Source: Streptomyces sp. WMMC940 (lineage in GTDB: Bacteria > Actinomycetota > Actinomycetes > Streptomycetales > Streptomycetaceae). Taken from it: a DNA stretch of 64,000 nt. The stretch covers positions 3,065,501-3,129,500 of the forward strand of contig NZ_JAPZBC010000001.1 in NCBI RefSeq assembly GCF_027460265.1. Reading direction: 5' to 3'. Position numbers and translations under genes: made by a program. The notes beneath the pieces are model-generated. The model was not told the DNA's origin and searched no databases. It saw only the letters and a program-made list of their open reading frames with translations. Shown one piece after another: positions 10,138 through 22,031 of the stretch (positions are counted from its first letter, which is position 1; each line of letters begins with the position of its first letter).

Positions 10138-10287
10138 ATGGCAAACCAGGACACGGCGGCATCTCAGATCGACGTCCGACATGTGAGCGGTCCGGGGAAG
10201 GCGATGCTCACGGACGTAGGGTTGACCTTGGAGCGACCGGTGCGCCGGCCGCAGCCCAGCCGCCTCGAGGGAGGTCCAGTTCAGTGA
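10138..10287 (+). CDS. Small ORF (49 residues) translationally coupled to korA
   Basis: ATG 10138 is preceded by a purine-rich GGGGGGA sequence about 8 bp upstream, and the frame ends at a TGA overlapping the korA GTG start (GTGA). The product begins MANQDTAASQIDVRHVSGPG and is polar with no membrane segment. I do not recognise it. Coupling suggests it either is expressed with KorA or serves as a leader that controls korA translation. It could also be a chance frame, since korA has its own GGGAGG ribosome-binding site. Confidence 0.4.
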   Translation: MANQDTAASQIDVRHVSGPGKAMLTDVGLTLERPVRRPQPSRLEGGPVQ

Positions 10288-12222
10288 CCAGCCAGGTCAG
10301 CAGCCCAGCAGAACACGCGGACGAGGCAGACGAGGCCGGGGAGGCCCTCGTCGGGGGGCAGCGACGGCCTCCCGGCGAGAAGGAAGTACGACAACTGGAC
10401 CGGGTGATCATTCGCTTCGCGGGTGACTCCGGTGACGGTATGCAGCTGACGGGTGACCGCTTCACCTCGGAGACGGCGTCGTACGGGAACGACCTGTCGA
10501 CCCTGCCCAACTTCCCGGCCGAGATCCGGGCGCCCGCAGGCACCCTTCCGGGCGTATCCAGCTTCCAGGTGCATTTCGCCGACCACGACATCCTCACCCC
10601 CGGCGACGCACCCCATGTGCTGGTGGCGATGAACCCCGCCGCGCTGAAGGCCAACATCGCCGACGTGCCGCGCGGCGGCGAGATCATCGTCAACACCGAC
10701 GAATTCGCCAAGCGCGCGATGGCCAAGGTCGGCTACGAGACCTCGCCGCTGGAGGACGGCTCGCTGGACGGCTACAGCGTGCACCCCGTCCCCCTGACCA
10801 CGCTCACGATCGAGGCGCTCAAGGAGTTCGGACTCTCCCGCAAGGAGGCCGAGCGCTCCAAGAACATGTTCGCCCTGGGCCTGCTGTCGTGGATGTACCA
10901 CCGGCCGACCGAGGGCACCGAGAAGTTCCTGAGAGCCAAGTTCGCGAAGAAGCCGCAGATCGCCGAGGCGAACGTGGCGGCGTTCCGGGCCGGCTGGAAC
11001 TTCGGGGAGACGACCGAGGACTTCGCCGTCTCCTACGAGGTCGCGCCCGCCGACACCGCGTTCCCGACCGGCACGTACCGCAACATCTCCGGGAACCTGG
11101 CCCTGTCCTACGGGCTGATCGCCGCGTCCCGGCAGGCCGACCTGCCGCTGTACCTGGGCTCGTACCCGATCACCCCGGCCTCGGACATCCTGCACGAGCT
11201 CTCCCGGCACAAGAACTTCGGCGTGCGCACCTTCCAGGCGGAGGACGAGATCGCCGGCATCGGCGCGGCGCTCGGTGCCGCGTTCGGCGGCTCGCTCGCC
11301 GTGACCACCACGTCCGGACCCGGTGTGGCGCTGAAGTCGGAGACCATCGGCCTGGCGGTGTCGCTGGAGCTGCCGCTGCTGGTCGTCGACATCCAGCGCG
11401 GCGGGCCCTCGACCGGTCTGCCGACCAAGACCGAGCAGGCCGACCTGCTGCAGGCGATGTACGGCCGCAACGGCGAGGCTCCGGTGCCGGTCGTGGCGCC
11501 CCGCACCCCGGCGGACTGCTTCGACGCGGCGCTCGACGCGGCACGGATCGCGCTGACGTACCGCACCCCGGTGCTCCTGCTGTCCGACGGATACCTCGCC
11601 AACGGCTCCGAGCCGTGGCGGATCCCGGACCTCGACGAGCTGCCGGACCTGCGGACCCGGTTCGCCACGGGCCCGAACCACACGCTCGACGACGGCACCG
11701 AGGTGTTCTGGCCCTACAAACGGGACCCGCAGACGCTGGCCCGCCCGTGGGCGGTGCCCGGCACGCCGGGTCTGGAGCACCGGATCGGCGGCATCGAGAA
11801 GCAGGACGGCACCGGCAACATCTCCTACGACCCGGCGAACCACGACCTCATGGTCCGCACCCGCCAGGCCAAGATCGACGGCGTCGAGGTCCCGGACGCC
11901 GAGGTCGACGACCCGGACGGCGCGAGGACGCTGGTCCTCGGCTGGGGTTCCACATACGGGCCGATCACCGCGGCGGTCCGCCGCATCCGCCGGGAGGGCG
12001 GCGCCGTCGCCCAGGCCCATCTGCGGCACCTCAACCCGTTCCCCGGGAATCTCGGGGAGGTTCTCGGGCGTTACGACAAGGTAGTGGTGCCGGAGATGAA
12101 CCTCGGCCAGCTCGCCACGCTGATCCGGGCGAGGTTCCTGGTCGACGCTCACTCGTACAACCAGGTCAACGGAATGCCGTTCAAGGCCGAGCAGCTCGCG
12201 GCGGCCCTCAAGGAGGCCATCG

Positions 12223-12230
<8 letters not shown>
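10284..12230 (+). CDS. korA: 2-oxoglutarate:ferredoxin oxidoreductase, alpha subunit (gamma-alpha fusion)
   Basis: Cytoplasmic enzyme oxidising 2-oxoglutarate and CoA to succinyl-CoA and CO2 while reducing ferredoxin. The 648 residues comprise an N-terminal gamma domain (IRFAGDSGDGMQLTGDRF, catalytic-partner region) fused to the pyrimidine-binding alpha domain (SYPITPASDILHEL, TTTSGPGVALKSE, and QRGGPSTGLPTKTEQ), then the transketolase C-like domain. This is the standard actinobacterial arrangement. GGGAGG lies 9 bp upstream of the GTG. The stop overlaps korB by 8 bp, and the two proteins form a heterodimeric unit. It is divergent from the second nuo operon, with the broken two-component genes between. 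Confidence 0.95.
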
Positions 12231-13284
<1,054 letters not shown>

Positions 13285-13307
13285 CGCACGGCTCCCCCCG
13301 TGGACAC

Positions 13308-13340
13308 GGGCCCGGATCTCCGCCCAGGAGGTCCGGGCCC
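13308..13340 (+). terminator. Hairpin terminator after korB
   Basis: A 14-bp stem (arms 13308-13321 and 13327-13340, one G-T pair) with a 5-base loop, beginning 24 bp after the korB stop. It has no T tract, as is usual for Streptomyces terminators. Confidence 0.75.
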
Positions 13341-13492
13341 CGTCGTACTCCGCGTGAGCCCGCTCCACGTCGCCGAGCCGCCGCTCGGTCCACCGCGCCG
13401 GCGCCCACACCTGCTCGCCGGCCTCGCGGCCGAGGTCCGTGAGGTGACGACGGGCGGGATGACGGGCTGGGCGTCGCGGCGCACGACCCTTC

Positions 13493-13666
13493 GCCGCGAT
13501 CCCCGTCGACGTGGACCGCGCCTTCGAACGTGGTCTGCCGGCCCGCGGCGACGGCGACCTCACCCGCATCATCGGCCGGCCGACCACCCCGCTCGCGGTG
13601 ACCGTCGCGACGGCCCTGGCGCGCCACCGACCGCCCCGTCATGACCGTATGGCGATACGGACATGA
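13493..13666 (+). pseudogene. C-terminal remnant of an NmrA-like NAD(P)-binding oxidoreductase
   Basis: The frame at 13493-13666 reads GDLTRIIGRPTTPLAVTVA and resembles the C-terminal end of NmrA/YtfG-type atypical short-chain dehydrogenases, which typically finish with a LRRLIGRPTTP-like motif. No Rossmann domain or start is present upstream, so only a fragment survives. The rest of the 13341-13492 interval shows no recognisable gene. Recognition is from memory of the family motif, so confidence is limited. Confidence 0.35.
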
Positions 13667-13667
13667 C
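13638..13667. promoter_or_regulatory. 30-bp palindrome upstream of the rarD-like gene
   Basis: Arms of 13 bp (13638-13650 and 13655-13667, one mismatch) flank a GGCG spacer, with AT-rich half-site cores GTAT and ATAC. It ends 63 bp before the transporter start. The AT-rich arms, without a GC-rich stem and tail, look like an operator for a dimeric repressor rather than a terminator. Confidence 0.5.
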
Positions 13668-13730
13668 AGCCTGGCTTGCTCGGCGCTACCTTCGACCGGG
13701 ACAGCGCGGTGCAGTGCGGAGGGAGGGCCA

Positions 13731-14735
13731 GTGAAGGCGGACAACGAGCAGCGCATGGGCCTGCTGTACGGGATGGGCGCCTACGGGATGTGGGGGCTGG
13801 TCCCGCTCTTCTGGCCGCTGCTGAAGCCGGCCGGCGCCGTCGAGATCCTCGCCCATCGCATGGTCTGGTCGCTGGCGGTGGTCGGCGTCGCCCTGCTGGT
13901 GCTGCGCCGCTGGGGATGGCTGCGCACTCTGCTGCGCGACCCGCGCAAGGTGGGCCTGATCACCGTCGCCGCCACCGTGATCACGGTCAACTGGGGCGTC
14001 TACATCTGGGCCGTCAACGCGGGCCAGGTGGTGGAGGCGTCACTGGGCTACTTCATCAACCCCCTGGTCACCATCGCCATGGGCGTGCTGCTGCTGAAGG
14101 AGCGGCTGCGGCCCGCGCAGTGGACGGCCGTCGGCATCGGCCTGGCCGCGGTGCTCGTGCTCACGGTCGGGTACGGACGGCCGCCGTGGATCTCCCTGGT
14201 GCTGGCCTTCTCGTTCGCCGTCTACGGGCTGCTGAAGAAGAAGACCAACATCGGCGGCCTGGAATCGCTGGCCGCCGAGACCGCGGTGCAGTTCCTGCCG
14301 GCCCTCGCCTATCTCCTGTGGCTGAGCTCCCGGGGAGCGGCCGACTTCGGCGCGCACGGCGCCGGCCACGCCGCACTGCTCGCCGCCACCGGAGTCGTCA
14401 CCGCCGTACCGCTGATCTGCTTCGGCGCGGCCGCCATCCGGGTGCCGCTGTCGACGCTGGGGCTCCTGCAGTATCTGGCACCGGTGTTCCAGTTCCTGCT
14501 GGGCGTCCTCTACTTCCACGAGGCCATGCCCGCCGAGCGGTGGGCCGGCTTCTCACTGGTGTGGCTGGCGCTGACGGTCCTCACCTGGGACGCGCTGCGC
14601 AACGCCCGTCGCACCCGGGCCGAGGCGGCGCGCCTCGCGGCCGGTGCCCGGGCCGCGGCCGCGGCGGGCACGGCGCCCCGGGCACCGGCCTCCCCCGAAT
14701 CCGCGTCCGTGCGGCGGCCGGAACCCGCCGCCTGA
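13731..14735 (+). CDS. rarD: EamA/RarD-family membrane transporter
   Basis: Ten-helix drug/metabolite-transporter superfamily protein, 334 residues, cytoplasmic membrane. MGAYGMWGLVPLFWPLLKPA and EILAHRMVWSL near the N terminus are the RarD-type signature, and LGYFINPLVTIAMGVLLLKERL and LGLLQYLAPVFQFLLGVLYF are the conserved helix-4 and helix-9 regions. The C-terminal 40 residues are an Ala/Arg-rich tail. The GTG start has GGAGGG close upstream. The substrate is unknown; RarD was named from chloramphenicol sensitivity in other bacteria, so the symbol indicates family only. A strong palindrome lies upstream. Confidence 0.85.
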   Translation: MKADNEQRMGLLYGMGAYGMWGLVPLFWPLLKPAGAVEILAHRMVWSLAVVGVALLVLRRWGWLRTLLRDPRKVGLITVAATVITVNWGVYIWAVNAGQVVEASLGYFINPLVTIAMGVLLLKERLRPAQWTAVGIGLAAVLVLTVGYGRPPWISLVLAFSFAVYGLLKKKTNIGGLESLAAETAVQFLPALAYLLWLSSRGAADFGAHGAGHAALLAATGVVTAVPLICFGAAAIRVPLSTLGLLQYLAPVFQFLLGVLYFHEAMPAERWAGFSLVWLALTVLTWDALRNARRTRAEAARLAAGARAAAAAGTAPRAPASPESASVRRPEPAA

Positions 14736-14865
14736 CGACGGCCGGACGGTCCCCTCACGGCCGTGCGGCCGGCGGCGCGTCAGCTGCCTCCGGGGAGCAA
14801 TCCGTTCGTCACCCGCTCCACGACCGCCCGCCAGATGCCCGCGCCGCTCCTCTACAACCGGTTGC

Positions 14866-15160
14866 ATGACGCTGCACCGGAAGCTCGTGATCGACGCCAC
14901 CGATCCGCTCGCCCAGGCCGACTTCTGGGCCGGGGCCTCGGCTACCGGACGGAGGACAGCAGCGCCCTGATCGCGAGGGCCTGCTGGAGCAGGGCGCCGT
15001 CCCCGAAGCTCTGACCACCGAGTGGCACGGTCGCCGCGCATGGCGGGATCTGGCCGCCGTCCGGCATCCGGACGACCCGTGGGAGGAGGCGACCGGCACG
15101 GGACTCGGCAGGCGGCTGCTGTTCCAGCGGGTGCCGGAGACCAGGACGGCCAACAACCGT
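14866..15160 (+). pseudogene. Broken VOC/glyoxalase-like gene
   Basis: ATG 14866 starts MTLHRKLVIDATDPLAQADF, the usual N terminus of a VOC-fold (glyoxalase/bleomycin-resistance-like) protein. Homology then jumps frame: LGYRTEDSSALI in a second frame, and GAVPEALTTEWHGRRAWRDL plus LGRRLLFQRVPETRTANNR in a third. At least two indels and an internal deletion (the intact protein would be longer) make it non-functional. Confidence 0.65.
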
Positions 15161-15300
15161 CCATACGCCCGCACGCGACCATGGGCGCACAGTGCCCGCA
15201 GCGGGGAGGCGCCAGACGGCACTTGCCCAGAAAGCCTTGCGGACTTGCCCGTTCCGAGATGTCCGCCTATCGAACCCGACTGACCGGTTTCCGCCCTTGA

Positions 15301-16803
<1,503 letters not shown>

Positions 16804-16834
16804 GCCGGCGGCACCGGCGGACCCACCCCCCACA

Positions 16835-16873
16835 GGCCGCATGCGCACGCGGACACCGTGTGCGCATGCGGCC
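16835..16873. terminator. Strong hairpin between convergent genes
   Basis: A stem of 16 pairs with one G-T (arms 16835-16850 and 16858-16873) and a 7-base loop. It lies 31 bp after the aminopeptidase stop and 163 bp from the convergent LolA-like gene end, so it may serve both. Confidence 0.75.
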
Positions 16874-17036
16874 GTCCGCGGGTCGGACACGCTCAGGTCC
16901 CTCCTGGTGAGCCCGCGCGCCCCGACGACGGCGACGCCGGGCCGTCCGTCTCCCTTCGCGAGACGCCCGGTCCCCATGGGCCGGGGTACGCACAGGAGTG
17001 CGGGGCGCCGTCGGAGCGCCCCGCACCCGGGTCGTT

Positions 17037-18290
17037 CTACTTCGCCGCGTTCGCCGCCCTGACGAGGGCGTCCTGGGTGACCGCGCCGACGTACACCGTG
17101 CCGTCGTCGGTCATGAGGGCGTTGACCAGACGGGTCTTGAAGACCGTGCCGGTGCCGAAGTCGCCCTTGACCCGGTCGCCGAGGGCGTCCAGGAACTGCT
17201 GGGCCTCGGGCGGGGCGTCGCCCGGCTTCGGGGCGGTGGAGCCCTTGCCGCCCGAGGTGGTGATCTCGGCGATGGCGGTCCAGCCCTCACCGATGACGTT
17301 CACCCCCCGGCCGTCCCCGCCGGCCGGACCGGCCGGCCCCAGGCCCTCGAGGCCCTTCAGTCCCCCGGCGGGCTTGGGCGCACCCTTCTCGCGGCTGTTG
17401 AGCTCGTCGGCCTCGGTGACCTTCGCGCCCTTCGGCGGGCTGAAGTCGAACGTCGACGCGGCGGGCCGGGAGAAGTCGACCTTGGTGAAGCCGGCGTCGA
17501 CCACGGCCTTTCCACCGCCGCTGGGCAGCAGGGTGAACTTCAGCGGCACGCCGTTCTCCGCGTCCACCGCGATCCTGACGGAGTCGACGGTCGAGCCGCT
17601 CTGCTTGGGCTTCACGAGCAGCTGGTACGCGTCGCGGCCCGCGATCCGGGCCGTGCCGTCCACGGTCACCGAGGTGGTGTCGCCGGCCGCCTCCAGCACC
17701 TCGTCGGCGAGGTCCTTCGGGGTGGTGGGCAGCTCCTTCGGGGCCCGCTGCTCCCGCTCGGCGCCCGCCCCGGCGTCCTTGCCGTGGAAGACCTCGTTGG
17801 ACTCGCTGTCGTACGCCCAGACGTCGTCGCCGTTGTGGATGACGCTGTACTCCGCGGCGTCCCCCAGGATCGACAGCTTCTGCCGGTCGGGACCGTCGGC
17901 CGCGATCCGCAGTGTGTGGGTGCCGGACGCCAGTTCCATCAGCTTGGCCTCGGGCGAGGCGGACGAACCGCCGTCACCGCCCCCGGGTGCGAGGCTGCCC
18001 GCGGCGCCCCCGGCCAGCCCGCCGAGCGACGGGAGTCCCAGGTCGGTGCTGATCTTGACCGTGCCGGACAGCTGCTCGGTGTCCGATGCCGCGATCTTCG
18101 CGATGAGTTCCTGTGCGGTGATGTCCGGCAGATCGGGGTCGCCGGACGCGGCGAGCGCCGGGACGAGCCCGATGGTCGCCGCGGCGACTCCCGCCACCGC
18201 GACCGGGACGGCGTAGCGCGCCGCCTTGCGGCGGACGACGCCGCCCTCCCCGGCCTCATCGGTGGTCCGTGCGGTGTCGTTCGGTGCCAT
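17037..18290 (-). CDS. LolA-like, membrane-anchored or secreted protein (DUF2092-type)
   Basis: 417 residues. A charged N terminus (VVRRKAARYA) is followed by one hydrophobic segment (about residues 25-48, VPVAVAGVAAATIGLVPALA) that is a signal peptide or anchor; the bulk would be extracytoplasmic. The beta-rich middle (TLRIAADGPDRQKLSILGD, DDVWAYDSESNEVFH, ARIAGRDAYQLLVKP) matches the outer-membrane lipoprotein-sorting (LolA) fold widely found in actinobacteria. Gly-rich linkers occur near residues 100 and 330. The ATG at 18290 is favoured by GGAGGT 10 bp upstream. It may carry lipids or sense the envelope; its function is unknown. It follows the polyprenyl synthase gene on the same strand, 230 bp downstream. 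Confidence 0.8.
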   Translation of the reverse strand: MAPNDTARTTDEAGEGGVVRRKAARYAVPVAVAGVAAATIGLVPALAASGDPDLPDITAQELIAKIAASDTEQLSGTVKISTDLGLPSLGGLAGGAAGSLAPGGGDGGSSASPEAKLMELASGTHTLRIAADGPDRQKLSILGDAAEYSVIHNGDDVWAYDSESNEVFHGKDAGAGAEREQRAPKELPTTPKDLADEVLEAAGDTTSVTVDGTARIAGRDAYQLLVKPKQSGSTVDSVRIAVDAENGVPLKFTLLPSGGGKAVVDAGFTKVDFSRPAASTFDFSPPKGAKVTEADELNSREKGAPKPAGGLKGLEGLGPAGPAGGDGRGVNVIGEGWTAIAEITTSGGKGSTAPKPGDAPPEAQQFLDALGDRVKGDFGTGTVFKTRLVNALMTDDGTVYVGAVTQDALVRAANAAK

Positions 18291-18520
18291 GGTGTGCCCT
18301 ACCTCCGTGATCGGCGGCGTCGTCCGTCCAGTGCACGAGTCCACCCCGCGCCGCCATTCTCACCCGTATCGGTCGGTTCGGTGAGGAGTGGTTGTCTCCA
18401 TCTGACCAAATCGGGCCGTCGCACGCGTCAGCCCCCGGGATCAACTCCGCGTACTGCTGCGGTATGACCCGAGGGCCGGTTCCGTCACCCGTCCAGTAGG
18501 GGTCGCAAGGAGGCGGGGCG

Positions 18521-19531
18521 TCAGCCCGCGCGGTGGACCACCGCGTCGCACAGCTCCTCGAGAGCGGTCCTCGCGGTGCACTCGGGGAGCGCCGCCAGCA
18601 TCGCGCGGGCCTCCTGCGCGTACCGCACGGTGTCCCGCCTGGCCTGTTCGAGGGCCGAGTGGGCCCGCAGCCTCGCCAGTGCCTCGGCGTGCCGGGCGTC
18701 GTCCGTCAGATCGCCGGCGAGCAGCTCGACGAGCTCCACGTCCTCCGGCCGACCGTGCGCGGCCGCCTGCTCCTGCAGCCGGAGCACCGGCAGGGTGGCG
18801 ATGCCCTCGCGCAGATCGGTGCCGGGGGTCTTCCCGGACTCGTGGGAGTCGGACGCGATGTCGAGGACGTCGTCGGCGAGCTGGAAGGCGACGCCGAGGC
18901 GCTCGCCGTACTGGGTGAGGACGTCGGTGATCCGCTCGTCGGCGCCCGACATCATCGCGCCGAAGCGGCAGGACACGGCGACCAGCGATCCCGTCTTGCC
19001 CCGGAGGACGTCCAGGTAGTGCTCGACCGGGTCGCGGCCGTCGCGCGGACCGGCCGTCTCCAGGATCTGGCCGGTCACCAGACGTTCGAACGCCTCGGCC
19101 TGGATACGGACGGCCTCGGGGCCGAGGTCGGCCAGGATGTGCGACGCGCGGGCGAAGAGGAAGTCGCCGGTGAGGACGGCCAGGGAGTTCCCCCAGCGGG
19201 CGTTGGCGCTCGGCACCCCGCGGCGCACCTCGGCCTCGTCCATCACGTCGTCGTGGTACAGCGTCGCCAGGTGGGTCAACTCGACGACGACGGCCGAGGG
19301 CACGATCCCCGGTGCGTCCGGGTCGCCGAACCGGGCGGCCAGCATCACCAGCAGCGGCCGGAAACGCTTCCCGCCGGCCCGGACGAGGTGCTGCGCGGCC
19401 TCCGTGATGAAGGGCACCTCGCTCTTGGTGGCATCGAGCAGCCCCGACTCGACGGCCGCCAATCCGGTCTGGACATCGGCCTCAAGAGCCTGGTCCCGCA
19501 CGCTCAGCCCGAACGGCCCGACGACGGTCAC
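18521..19531 (-). CDS. Polyprenyl diphosphate synthase (menaquinone side chain)
   Basis: Trans-isoprenyl diphosphate synthase condensing IPP units to a long allylic diphosphate; 336 residues. First Asp-rich motif LYHDDVMDEAEVRRG (Asp94/95/98), substrate-binding GGKRFRPL, and second Asp-rich motif LADDVLDIASD with GKTPGTDL following. The long-chain class fits a heptaprenyl/octaprenyl-type enzyme supplying the side chain attached by a MenA/MqnP-type prenyltransferase; chain length cannot be read with certainty. GTG start. The divergent CocE-type gene begins 285 bp away; that interval shows no gene. Confidence 0.88.
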   Translation of the reverse strand: MTVVGPFGLSVRDQALEADVQTGLAAVESGLLDATKSEVPFITEAAQHLVRAGGKRFRPLLVMLAARFGDPDAPGIVPSAVVVELTHLATLYHDDVMDEAEVRRGVPSANARWGNSLAVLTGDFLFARASHILADLGPEAVRIQAEAFERLVTGQILETAGPRDGRDPVEHYLDVLRGKTGSLVAVSCRFGAMMSGADERITDVLTQYGERLGVAFQLADDVLDIASDSHESGKTPGTDLREGIATLPVLRLQEQAAAHGRPEDVELVELLAGDLTDDARHAEALARLRAHSALEQARRDTVRYAQEARAMLAALPECTARTALEELCDAVVHRAG

Positions 19532-19815
19532 GAGAGGTACTCCTGTCTGCTGACGATCACACGGATTGTCGATGTGTCGCTGTCACCACTCAAGTCAGCG
19601 TATCCGGTCGCCTTTCGATCACCATGGGCGCCTTCCCGCCTCCCCCGGTATGTTCGTGATCAGCTCATACGACTGGATGTGAGAGCTTTGTCAGGAATCT
19701 CGAGGGTGCCCGCCGGGACGTGCGCACACCGGCCCGCCGGAGCCCGCCGTGCCTGCTCCCACCGGGCGGGCGCGGGCGCCCGGAGGGGTGTGCCGGATCC
19801 GCCGGGGCCGGCGTC

Positions 19816-21924
19816 ATGAGGATCCGCACCGACTACCCGTACGTGACCCGCCAGGACGACGTCCGCATCCCGGTGCCCGGCGTCTGCGGGGGCACCACCC
19901 TGCTCCACGGCCGCGTCTGGCGGCCGGTCACCGACGAGCCCGTCCCCGCCCTGCTCGAATACCTCCCCGACCGGCTGAGCGACCGGACCGCAGCCTCGGA
20001 CCGGCAGCGCCACCCCTGGTACGCGGGGCACGGCTACGCCTCTGTACGCGTCGACGTCCGCGGCCACGGCAACAGTGAGGGCGTGCCCGGCGACGAGTAC
20101 GCGGCGACCGGGCCGGCGGACGGGGCGGCCGTCGTCGAATGGCTCGCCCGGCAGCCGTGGTGCACGGGCCGCGTGGGCATGTTCGGGGTCTCCTGGGGCG
20201 GCACCGGCGCCCTGCAGATCGCGGCGCTCGCGCCGGAGCCGCTGAAGGCCGTCGTCGCGGTCTGCTCCACCGACGACCGGTACGACAACGACGTGCACCG
20301 CGTCGGCGGCGCGGTCGCCGCCGCAGGCACCGCCTCCCGGGCCGCGACCCTGCTCGCCTTCGGCGCCCGGCCGCCCGACCCGCTCTACGCAGGGGAGGAC
20401 TGGAGCCGGCTGTGGCAGACCCGTTTGGAGGCTCTCGAACCCCTCCACCACACCTGGCTGGCCCACCCCGCCCGGGACGCGTACTGGGAGCGGGGCAGCG
20501 TGTGCGAGGACTACGGCGCGATCCGGGCGGCGGTGCTCGCCGTCGGCGGCTGGCAGGACCCGCACCGGGACACCGTGCTGCGGCTGGTCCGCGAGCTGGA
20601 CCCGGCACGGACGCGGGGGATCATCGGTCCCTGGCCGCACGAGTACCCGGACCAGGAACGGCCCCCGGGCCCCGCGATCGGCTTCCTCCAGGAGACGCTG
20701 CGCTGGTGGGACCACTGGCTGCGGGACGACGCCCCGGAGCGCGCCGGGCACGGCGGCACGGGGCGGCCGAGCGCCGCAGGCGCCTCCACCGGCGCGGGCA
20801 CGGGCACCCCCACCGCTGCGGGCGACGCCATCGGCGTGATGGCGGAACCGCTGCTCCGGATCTGGGTCACCGAGTCCCACCCGCCGGCCACGGCGTACGA
20901 CGAACTGCCCGGCCACTGGGACGGCGAGCCCGACTGGCCGTCCCCCCGGATCACCCCGGTGGCGTACGCGCTCCAGGGCCCGCCGCTGGTCGTCGACTCG
21001 CCGCAGCAGACCGGGATCGACGCCGGAAGCTTCACACCCTGCGGCGAGGACGCCGATCTGCCACCCGACCAGCGGGACGAGGACGCCAGATCCGTGAGCT
21101 TCGAGTTCGCGGTCGCGGAGCGGACGGAGATCCTGGGACGTCCGCGCGTGGTCCTGCGGCTCCGACTGGACGTACCGCACGGGCTGGCCGTCGCCCGGAT
21201 GTGCGACGTGGCGCCCGACGGCTCGTCGACTCTCGTCACACGGGGCGCGCTGGACCTCTCGGCCCGGACCGGGCGGGACCGCTCGGTCGACTGGCCGGCC
21301 GGGGCCACCGACGCCGTCTCCTTCGAGCTCGCCGCCGCCGGCCACGCCTTCGCCCCAGGCCATCGCATCCGGCTGGCCGTCTCCTCCGCCTACTGGCCCT
21401 GGATCTGGCCCCGTGCGGACTCCGCGGGCTTCACCCTCCACCCGGACGGCTCCTTCCTCGAACTCCCTGTGCGCAGCGGCCCCGCAGGCCCGGAGGCGTT
21501 CGGCACGATCGCCTTCGAGGCACCGGAGCACGCCGAGCCGCTCGGCGTCGTCACCCCCGTCACACTCGATCCGCCGCGCCCCGAACGGCTGATCGTCCGC
21601 GATGTCGCCAGGGGGGAATGGCGCCTGGAACTCTCCGACGACCGCGGTACCCGCGTCCACCCGGACGGCCTCGAACTCACCGAGCGGAGCACGGAGTCGT
21701 ACACGATCCGGGAACGGGACCCGCTGTCCGCGGGGGCCCGGTGCGAATGGACGATCCGCCTCCACCGCCCGGAGCAGTCCTGGGACACCACGGTCGAGAC
21801 CCGCTCCGACATCGGCTGCGACGAGGAGCACTTCATCACCACCGACGAGGTGGTGTGCCGGCACGGCCGCGAGGTGGTCTTCCACCGCACCTGGCAGAGG
21901 CGCATCCCGAGGAGCGCGGGCTGA
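19816..21924 (+). CDS. CocE/NonD-family alpha/beta hydrolase (X-Pro dipeptidyl-peptidase-like)
   Basis: 702-residue serine hydrolase. N-terminal alpha/beta hydrolase domain: oxyanion-region Tyr49 in LEYLPDR, nucleophile Ser126 in GVSWGG, an Asp in GGWQDPHRD and His in GPWPHEYP. The C-terminal jelly-roll domain (from about residue 370) ends with the galactose-binding-like fold typical of CocE and PepX C-terminal domains. There is no signal peptide, so it is predicted cytoplasmic. The substrate is unknown, an ester or N-terminal dipeptide amide. I chose ATG 19816 because the residues from RIRTDYPYVTR onward match the family N terminus; the Shine-Dalgarno is weak. The downstream neighbour fumarylacetoacetase is on the same strand. 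Confidence 0.85.
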   Translation: MRIRTDYPYVTRQDDVRIPVPGVCGGTTLLHGRVWRPVTDEPVPALLEYLPDRLSDRTAASDRQRHPWYAGHGYASVRVDVRGHGNSEGVPGDEYAATGPADGAAVVEWLARQPWCTGRVGMFGVSWGGTGALQIAALAPEPLKAVVAVCSTDDRYDNDVHRVGGAVAAAGTASRAATLLAFGARPPDPLYAGEDWSRLWQTRLEALEPLHHTWLAHPARDAYWERGSVCEDYGAIRAAVLAVGGWQDPHRDTVLRLVRELDPARTRGIIGPWPHEYPDQERPPGPAIGFLQETLRWWDHWLRDDAPERAGHGGTGRPSAAGASTGAGTGTPTAAGDAIGVMAEPLLRIWVTESHPPATAYDELPGHWDGEPDWPSPRITPVAYALQGPPLVVDSPQQTGIDAGSFTPCGEDADLPPDQRDEDARSVSFEFAVAERTEILGRPRVVLRLRLDVPHGLAVARMCDVAPDGSSTLVTRGALDLSARTGRDRSVDWPAGATDAVSFELAAAGHAFAPGHRIRLAVSSAYWPWIWPRADSAGFTLHPDGSFLELPVRSGPAGPEAFGTIAFEAPEHAEPLGVVTPVTLDPPRPERLIVRDVARGEWRLELSDDRGTRVHPDGLELTERSTESYTIRERDPLSAGARCEWTIRLHRPEQSWDTTVETRSDIGCDEEHFITTDEVVCRHGREVVFHRTWQRRIPRSAG

Positions 21925-22031
21925 CGGGACCGGCGCGCGGGCGTGCGCCGGGTGTCCGAGTGGGCCCTGACGCCGACTGCACGGTCCACGTAACGTGTCC
22001 TCCACACACGTGGAAAGCGAGGCAAGCACCG

